Origin: Deltaproteobacteria bacterium
GTDB taxonomy: Bacteria > Desulfobacterota > Desulfobulbia > Desulfobulbales > BM004
Assembly (NCBI GenBank): GCA_019312685.1
Contig: JAFDCR010000152.1
Coordinates: 1-11,990 of the forward strand
Direction of reading: 5' to 3'
DNA: 11,990 nt
In this document: piece by piece, positions 7,325 to 11,990 of the stretch
Layout of the letters: every line of letters begins with the position of its first letter
How positions within the stretch are numbered: the stretch's first letter is position 1
The notes under the pieces: generated by a model
Told to the model about the DNA's origin: nothing
Database searches by the model: none
Seen by the model: the letters and a program-made list of their open reading frames with translations, nothing else
Position numbers and translations under genes: made by a program

Positions 7325-8638
7325 ATGGATATTATAATAATAGCCATTATCGCCCTGCTCGGGTTCTATATGGCCTGGAATATCGGCGCCAACGATGTGG
7401 CCAATTCCATGGCCGATGCGGTAGGGTCCGGGGCACTGTCCGTAAAAAAAGCGGTAATTGCCGCGGGACTATGTGAATTTGCCGGTGCGGTCCTTGTCGG
7501 CTCGCATGTAACAGACACGATCCGTAAAGGTATTGTTGATCCCGCAGCTCTGGCATCCATGCCAGGCCTGGCAGAAGGCGAACCTGCCGCCCTGCTGGTT
7601 ATCGGCATGGCAGCCGCCCTGCTTTCCGCCGCAATATGGCTTCATTTTGCCACCTGGATGGGTATGCCGGTCTCCACCACCCATTCCATTGTCGGTGCTG
7701 TTGCCGGTTTCGGCATTGTGGCAGCAGGGGTCGGTTCAGTCAACTGGGGCAAGATGGGCCAGATAGTGGCAAGCTGGTTCATCTCCCCTTTTGCCGGCGG
7801 GCTTATGGCCTTTATTATCTTTAAGATTATCAGCAGGCTGATTCTTGGTAGTGAAAAGCCGGTCAAAGCGGCAATCAAAGTTACGCCGTATATTGTTTTC
7901 TTTTTGGCCATGGTGGTGACACTTGCCACAATCTATAAAGGCCTGAAACATGTGCTCAAGGGAGTTGACTGGATGACCGACACCCATTCTCTGGTTATTG
8001 CCCTGGTGATCAGTGTAATTGCAACCATTGTTTCAAGGATTCATGTGAAAATGAAGCTGGTGGGAAAGGATACGTTGCCGCTTCATGAACAGCTTGAACA
8101 GGTTGAGGAGGTCTATGTGCCCCTGGTGATTATCAGTTCCTGTGCTGTCGCCTTTGCCCATGGTGCCAATGACGTAGCAAATTCGGTTGGCCCCCTGGCC
8201 GCCGTGGCAAATATCCTGAAAACAGGAACCGTGGAAATGAAGGTGCCGGTGCCCCTCTGGATCCTGATGCTTGGCGGCGGCGGCATTGTGGTCGGTCTGG
8301 GGACCTATGGCTACCGGGTTATGTCAACAGTCGGCACCAAAATTACCGAGATCACCCCTACCCGTGGAGTGGCTGCCGATATTGCCGCCACAGCCACGGT
8401 TCTTGTCTGCACCCGCATGAAACTGCCGGTCTCAACAACGCATACCCTGGTCGGCGCCATCATGGGTATCGGCCTGGCCCGCGGTCTTGCCGGTATTGAC
8501 AGCCGTATTGCCAAAAAGATCTTCAAATCATGGCTGATTACCGTGCCTGCCGCAGCCATAGTCTGCATCGTTCTCTTTCTGATCGGGCGGGCACTGATGC
8601 TTGATTTTGTTGTTGGGTTAGTTTTATCAGCAGGATAG
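7325..8638 (+). CDS. pit: Pit-family inorganic phosphate transporter
   Basis: The 437-residue membrane protein shows the internal duplication of the PiT family: GANDVANS at 21-28 and again at 280-287, and PVSTTH at 115-120 and 368-373. These motifs form the substrate and cation sites of a transporter that moves metal-phosphate or phosphate with a cation gradient across the inner membrane. About ten membrane helices surround a charged cytoplasmic loop near residues 236-263. Some Pit relatives carry sulfate, but the DUF47 partner and adjacent phoBR favour phosphate. The start at 7325 has no clear Shine-Dalgarno sequence, so translation may depend on DUF47 upstream. Pit carriers are known entry routes for arsenate, which fits the arsC/acr3 genes nearby. 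The stop is followed two bases later by a long inverted repeat. Confidence 0.92.
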   Translation: MDIIIIAIIALLGFYMAWNIGANDVANSMADAVGSGALSVKKAVIAAGLCEFAGAVLVGSHVTDTIRKGIVDPAALASMPGLAEGEPAALLVIGMAAALLSAAIWLHFATWMGMPVSTTHSIVGAVAGFGIVAAGVGSVNWGKMGQIVASWFISPFAGGLMAFIIFKIISRLILGSEKPVKAAIKVTPYIVFFLAMVVTLATIYKGLKHVLKGVDWMTDTHSLVIALVISVIATIVSRIHVKMKLVGKDTLPLHEQLEQVEEVYVPLVIISSCAVAFAHGANDVANSVGPLAAVANILKTGTVEMKVPVPLWILMLGGGGIVVGLGTYGYRVMSTVGTKITEITPTRGVAADIAATATVLVCTRMKLPVSTTHTLVGAIMGIGLARGLAGIDSRIAKKIFKSWLITVPAAAIVCIVLFLIGRALMLDFVVGLVLSAG

Positions 8639-8639
8639 G

Positions 8640-8763
8640 ATGGCTTCCTAAAATGCTGCTCTGCTGTGTCGTGACAGGCACATGCAATGCTCGACATACC
8701 TTTAGTATGCCTGCGCTCACGTGACACTATCACTCCTTGCATATCAACATTTTATTTTGCCAT
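8640..8763. repeat. Long imperfect inverted repeat between pit and nfo
   Basis: The outer arms pair as ATGGC (8640-8644) with GCCAT (8759-8763). After a symmetrical 5x5 internal loop, AAAATGCTG (8650-8658) pairs with CAACATTTT (8745-8753) with one mismatch. Further inside, GTGTC-GTGA-CAGGCA (8666-8680) matches TGCCTG-TCAC-GACAC (8708-8727) with small bulges, and CATAC (8695-8699) can pair with GTATG (8705-8709), partly in competition. The element fills nearly all of the 144-bp gap between two convergent genes. It could be a bidirectional 3'-end structure or a small non-autonomous repeat. No U-run follows the arms, so it is not a standard intrinsic terminator. Confidence 0.55.
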
Positions 8764-8782
8764 TATATGTCATTTGGAAAAA

Positions 8783-9661
8783 TTATATTTTGTGAGTTTT
8801 CTTTTTTGCTTCTTGTATCAGACTTCTCAGGAGTTTCAGGTTTTCGATATCTGCCTTGAGGTCTTTTTCTTTGGGGGTTTCCAGCACCATGGGATGGTCG
8901 GCAAAGCGGGGGTCGTTCATGAGAAGCCTGAATCCTTCCAGGCCGATTTCTCCCCTGCCGATATGTTCATGACGGTCAACCCTTGATCCCAGGCCCTTTT
9001 TTGAATCGTTCAGGTGGAAGAATTTAAGCCGGTCCAGACCGATTATCCTGTCAAAGGCTGCAAAGGTCTTCTCATATTCCGCTGCTTTCCTGATGTCATA
9101 TCCTGCTGCAAAGGCATGACAGGTATCAAAACAGACAGCCAACCGATGACTGGAGGCTGAATTATCAAGCACATATGCCAGCTCTTCAAAGCTTGCCCCA
9201 AGACCTGTGCCCTGTCCTGCGGTAGTTTCAAGCAGAACCGTGACCGACCGAGCTTCATCAGCCATTGCGAATGCCCGGTCAAGATAAGCGGTCAGCTGCG
9301 TAAGTCCTTGTTCTATGCCGGAACCGACATGGGAGCCGGGGTGCATAATTAGAAAGGGTACCGAGAGCTGGTCGGCTCTGCGGATCTCCTCGGCAAAGGC
9401 AGCGACCGCCATGTTTGCCTTCTTTTCGTCAGGGTTGGCCAGGTTGATGAGATAAGAGTCGTGTACTGCAACAGGTCCTCTGCCCCATTCTTCCCATTTT
9501 TGGTTGAAATCTTCAATTTCAGCGTGGGTCAGCTCAGGTGCCCTCCATTGCCGTTGGTTTTTCGAGAAGATCTGCAGGGCCTGCCCCTTAACAAGGGTAA
9601 TCCGCTCAAAGGCCATGGGCAGGCCTCCCTCAATGGACATGTGGGCTCCCAGCAGTGGCAT
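8783..9661 (-). CDS. nfo: Endonuclease IV (AP endonuclease, deoxyribonuclease IV)
   Basis: The 292-residue TIM-barrel protein carries all nine zinc ligands expected in the family: H67 (AVHDSYLINLA), H107 (MHPGSH), E145 (LLETTAGQG), D179 and H182 (CFDTCHAFAAGYD), H216 (FHLNDS), D229 and H231 (RVDRHEHIGRG) and E261 (LETPK). The numbering of most of them is the same as in E. coli Nfo. It cuts DNA 5' to abasic sites and trims blocked 3' ends in base excision repair. GAGGTG (9668-9673, minus-strand sense) gives a good ribosome site before the ATG at 9661. It is transcribed away from the OmpA-family gene and towards the inverted repeat downstream of pit. The C-terminal tail is lysine-rich. Confidence 0.95.
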   Translation of the reverse strand: MPLLGAHMSIEGGLPMAFERITLVKGQALQIFSKNQRQWRAPELTHAEIEDFNQKWEEWGRGPVAVHDSYLINLANPDEKKANMAVAAFAEEIRRADQLSVPFLIMHPGSHVGSGIEQGLTQLTAYLDRAFAMADEARSVTVLLETTAGQGTGLGASFEELAYVLDNSASSHRLAVCFDTCHAFAAGYDIRKAAEYEKTFAAFDRIIGLDRLKFFHLNDSKKGLGSRVDRHEHIGRGEIGLEGFRLLMNDPRFADHPMVLETPKEKDLKADIENLKLLRSLIQEAKKKTHKI

Positions 9662-9739
9662 TAATTCACCTCAATAAAAAGTTTGCTTTTCCAGAATAGT
9701 ATATTTTTCTATTTTATCAGGGAAGTGTAAACTATCTTG

Positions 9740-9766
9740 TTGACCGGAAAACCAAAAAATTATAGG
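9740..9766 (+). promoter_or_regulatory. Possible promoter of the OmpA-family gene
   Basis: TTGACC (9740-9745, five of six consensus -35 bases) is followed after 15 nt by TATAGG (9761-9766, four of six -10 bases), about 70 nt before the chosen start. The spacer is shorter than ideal. It lies in the 176-bp divergent gap shared with nfo. Confidence 0.35.
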
Positions 9767-9837
9767 GTATTGAGTTGTTATTATGATTATTGCATAAATT
9801 TATCTGTCAGCGAAGAGCCCTTACCAGGAGGACCCCG

Positions 9838-11703
9838 ATGAATGCAAAGATGATAAAAGGCCGAAAGATTGTTATTGGGGCCTTGATATTCTTGCTTGCT
9901 TTAATCTTCCAATTTGCTGCTACCGCCCAGTCCTGCGAGGAACGGGAGGTAATGCTGCAGAAGTCCGTTACTGTCGAGGACTACGAAAAATTTATTAGTG
10001 ATAACAGTCCCTGCGAGTTGGCCTTTGTTGCTGTGCAGCGTCTTGCCGCGTCCGATGTCAATGATAAAAACTGGGCTGCCGCTGCAGCAGTCTATAAGAA
10101 ATATAAAGCAAGCTTTCCTTCCATGGCTGAACGGTTTAACAAGATAATAAGCCTGCTGGAAGCCCCGGTGGAATATTTAAAGAACGGACCGGTTGAAGGC
10201 GGAGTAAATAGCAGGGGCTCTGAGTTCAGGCCGGTTATTTCCGCTGACAGCAAGACCCTCTATTTTACCCGGAACCGGGGGGAAGATGCCGGCGGTGAGG
10301 ATATTTACTATGCTGCCAAAAAGCTTCGAGGATGGCAGAATGCTGACAATATCGGCCCTCCAGTCTCAACGCCGGACCATGAGATGATCCTTGGAATTTC
10401 TGCAGACAATAACACAATTACCCTGATGGGAAACTATCCTGATTCATTCGGACGCGGAGATATCTTTTATGCTGAAAAGGGCAAACAGTGCTGGTCGGAA
10501 ATAAAGCATTATCCCGCCCCGATAAACACGGAGCATTTTGACAGCGACGCCATGCCGGTTGCAGACGGCAAGAGTATGCTGCTGGTGTCCGACCGGCCTG
10601 GCAATACCGGATCGTTTAAAGAAAAGGGAACATTGTTCCATGGTGGTTATGCCGGCAATACAGATATCTACGTCTATACCGAAACACCGTCAGGTGAAGG
10701 GAAGCTTATCAATCTCGGCCCAACAATAAATACCCCCTTTGCTGAGTATTCACCGTTCCTGCATCCGGACGGCAGGACATTATACTTCAGTTCAGAAGGC
10801 CATTACGGACTTGGCGGCCTTGATGTCTTTGTGTCCTTCCGGGAAAACAGATCATCTTGGACCGAGTGGAGCGAGCCGGTGAACCTCGGCAAGGAGGTAA
10901 ACGGCCCCTATAATGATTGGGGATTCCAGATCACCACTGAAGGCGACAAGGCATACTATGCCACCTCGGAAAAGAAATCAGAATGCTGGGAAGGGGATAT
11001 TTCCTCACCCCAGATAGGATGCGGCCCCAGTGATATTTTCATTACCGATCTACCGGCTGCAGCAAAACCGCGCGTTGCAGTTGCTGTTTTCGGAAAGGTT
11101 ATGGACCCGGATAAGAAGCCCCTGAGAGCCCGGATTCGCTGGAATGACCTGACCCAGAACAAGCCGGCCGGTGAAGCCAATAGCGATTGGCGTACAGGTG
11201 ATTATTTTATTGTTCTGCCGGCAGGCCATAAGTACGCATATTATGCGGAAAAGAAGGGTTACATGGGTGCCTCTGAAACCCTCGACTTTACTGGTATCGA
11301 TACATATACTGAGTATCAGCATGATATTATTCTCTACCCCATTGAGAAACTGGTGGACGAGAAGATCACTATTAAAGTGAATAATATCTTTTTTGACTTT
11401 GATAAGTCGACCCTGAGACCAGAATCCTACCTTGAATTGGACCGCTGGGTGAAAGTGTTTAAGAATAATCCCGACCTTAATGCCGAAATTCATGGACATA
11501 CATGCTGGATAGGCACCGAGGAATATAACCAGGGACTTTCTGAAAGGCGTGCTACAGCAGTCATTAACTACCTGGTTTCAAAAGGGGTGGCCAAGGAGAG
11601 ACTCACCATGATCGGGTTTGGTGAGACAAAGCCGCTTGCATCGAATGAGACCAGGAAGGGGCGGGAGACTAACAGGCGAGTCGAAGTTTTATTCACCAAG
11701 TGA
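9838..11703 (+). CDS. OmpA-family outer-membrane protein with PD40-like propeller
   Basis: The ATG at 9838 is chosen because AGGAGGA (9826-9832) lies just upstream and because the signal peptide then starts normally; an ATG at 9790 would prepend 16 odd residues. The 621-residue product has a signal peptide (about 1-30, cleavage after ATA), a short helical region with tetratricopeptide-like character (about 35-110), several PD40/WD40-like blades (about 118-400) with repeated D-G-x-x-L-Y-F-S and D-I-Y/D-V-F signatures, a carboxypeptidase-regulatory-like beta domain (about 414-499) and a C-terminal OmpA domain (about 511-621) with IFFDFDKSTLRPES and LSERRA. It probably sits at the outer membrane or periplasm and touches peptidoglycan. 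A peculiarity is GHTCWIG (C556, W557) where the family normally has GHTDxxG. Function beyond envelope architecture is unknown. Confidence 0.85.
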   Translation: MNAKMIKGRKIVIGALIFLLALIFQFAATAQSCEEREVMLQKSVTVEDYEKFISDNSPCELAFVAVQRLAASDVNDKNWAAAAAVYKKYKASFPSMAERFNKIISLLEAPVEYLKNGPVEGGVNSRGSEFRPVISADSKTLYFTRNRGEDAGGEDIYYAAKKLRGWQNADNIGPPVSTPDHEMILGISADNNTITLMGNYPDSFGRGDIFYAEKGKQCWSEIKHYPAPINTEHFDSDAMPVADGKSMLLVSDRPGNTGSFKEKGTLFHGGYAGNTDIYVYTETPSGEGKLINLGPTINTPFAEYSPFLHPDGRTLYFSSEGHYGLGGLDVFVSFRENRSSWTEWSEPVNLGKEVNGPYNDWGFQITTEGDKAYYATSEKKSECWEGDISSPQIGCGPSDIFITDLPAAAKPRVAVAVFGKVMDPDKKPLRARIRWNDLTQNKPAGEANSDWRTGDYFIVLPAGHKYAYYAEKKGYMGASETLDFTGIDTYTEYQHDIILYPIEKLVDEKITIKVNNIFFDFDKSTLRPESYLELDRWVKVFKNNPDLNAEIHGHTCWIGTEEYNQGLSERRATAVINYLVSKGVAKERLTMIGFGETKPLASNETRKGRETNRRVEVLFTK

Positions 11704-11708
11704 GTTGC

Positions 11709-11794
11709 CGGATATATCCATTTTCTGCGTTATCACCTGTTTGGCATGGGAGACCATAGCCCAACAGGTTCTTCCTTGAAGCTGAATATATCCG
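11709..11794. repeat. Foldback element in the 3' region of the OmpA-family gene
   Basis: CGGATATAT (11709-11717) pairs perfectly with ATATATCCG (11786-11794). Inside, ACCTGTT (11735-11741) pairs with AACAGGT (11763-11769), then GGC with GCC and ATGG (11746-11749) with CCAT (11754-11757), closing on a GAGA tetraloop at 11750-11753. No U-run follows, so it is not a simple terminator. It starts 6 nt after the stop codon. Confidence 0.5.
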
Positions 11795-11843
11795 ACACTC
11801 ACTGAATAGTTTTGGGGTTCACAAAATAAGGCGATTTCATGTG

Positions 11844-11874
11844 GGGATAGATTGAGAAATCTGTCCCTTTTTTT
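11844..11874 (+). terminator. Intrinsic terminator of the OmpA-family transcript
   Basis: A 10-bp stem, GGGATAGATT (11844-11853) with AATCTGTCCC (11858-11867), contains one T-G wobble and closes on a GAGA tetraloop. Seven T residues (11868-11874) follow directly. It lies about 140 nt after the OmpA-family stop codon and works only in the plus direction. Confidence 0.8.
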
Positions 11875-11908
11875 ATTGGTTTTTATTGTTTGGGTTTTAT
11901 AATCTTTT

Positions 11909-11990
11909 CCCTTGATCCCTTGATCCCTTGATCCCTTGATCCCTTGATCCCTTGATCCCTTGATCCCTTGATCCCTTGATCCCTTGATCC
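11909..11990. repeat. Perfect 8-bp tandem repeat (CCCTTGAT)n with a GATC in each unit
   Basis: Ten full perfect units plus two bases run to the window edge, so the true length is unknown. Each junction makes a GATC, giving ten such sites exactly 8 bp apart from 11914. The plus strand contains TGA in every frame, while the minus strand is open in all three frames and encodes the same repeating octapeptide (GIKGSRDQ). No imperfect unit is seen inside the array. Confidence 0.95.

Larger units (their letters stand above)
11689..11990 (-). other. Minus-strand open frame entering from the right edge (possible CDS end)
   Basis: Reading the minus strand from the right edge, one frame stays open for about 99 sense codons to TAA at 11691-11689, overlapping the last 15 bases of the OmpA-family gene. 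Its right part is the repeat peptide unit GIKGSRDQ encoded by the 8-bp tandem repeat. After it come GKDYKTQTIKTNKK and then a more complex stretch including LNLSPHEIALFCEP and QLQGRTCWAMVSHAKQ. The start would lie outside the window. It covers both hairpins and the plus-strand terminator, which argues against ordinary coding. It may be a real small-protein C terminus or an accidental open frame in a repeat element. No family is recognised. Confidence 0.25.

Noticed and set aside
7347..7987. Several minus- and plus-strand frames of 60-95 codons inside the pit gene
   Set aside because: They are shadows of the well-supported Pit frame; their composition is that of out-of-frame translation.
8640..8763. 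Intrinsic terminator or tRNA-like gene after pit
   Set aside because: There is no U-run after the arms and no anticodon or T-loop pattern; the structure is a long irregular inverted repeat instead.
9790..9837. Upstream ATG extending the OmpA-family gene by 16 residues
   Set aside because: The ATG at 9838 follows a strong AGGAGGA site and gives a normal signal peptide at the very N terminus.
11909..11990. CRISPR array
   Set aside because: The units are 8 bp, perfectly contiguous and without spacers, so this is a simple tandem repeat.

Overview
The window reads as chromosomal DNA of a Gram-negative bacterium: an outer-membrane OmpA-type protein with a signal peptide, a PhoR-type membrane kinase and a DedA/YqaA membrane protein are present. 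The mix of genes and the repeat-rich intergenic DNA would fit a Desulfobacterota (former deltaproteobacterial) lineage. That placement is an inference from gene style, not something proved here.

Layout. Positions 1-267 hold the 3' end of a DedA/YqaA-type membrane protein, followed by a 37-residue His-rich single-span membrane peptide (358-471). Positions 472-882 have no convincing gene; this stretch is dominated by a strongly folded, repeat-like block (about 534-715). On the minus strand lies a complete amidohydrolase of the MtaD type (methylthioadenosine/S-adenosylhomocysteine deaminase, 883-2187). Divergent from it runs a plus-strand phosphate/arsenate block: thioredoxin-type arsenate reductase arsC (2347-2781), the arsenite exporter acr3 (2778-3893, ATGA overlap with arsC), a PhoB-type regulator (3922-4608), a PhoR-type histidine kinase (4611-6434), a DUF47/PhoU-like Pit accessory protein (6623-7297) and a Pit-family phosphate transporter (7325-8638). 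A long imperfect inverted repeat (8640-8763) starts two bases after the transporter's stop codon. Endonuclease IV (nfo, 8783-9661) is on the minus strand. Divergent from it is an OmpA-family protein with a PD40-like propeller (9838-11703), followed by a folded 3' region, a clear intrinsic terminator (11844-11874) and a perfect 8-bp tandem repeat (11909-11990) that runs off the window.

How the genes fit together. Arsenate resembles phosphate and can enter cells through Pit carriers. In this block the likely entry route (Pit plus its DUF47 partner), the phosphate sensor pair (PhoR/PhoB), the reduction of arsenate to arsenite (ArsC) and arsenite export (Acr3) are contiguous and co-directional. 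No ArsR-type repressor is visible. The phoB-phoR pair looks more AT-rich than its neighbours, so it may have a different history from the flanking genes.

The less explained material is intergenic: three separate foldback elements and the GATC-bearing 8-bp repeat. The minus strand is open in all three frames through that repeat, and one frame stays open down to the end of the OmpA-like gene. None of these can be named without a genome-wide comparison.
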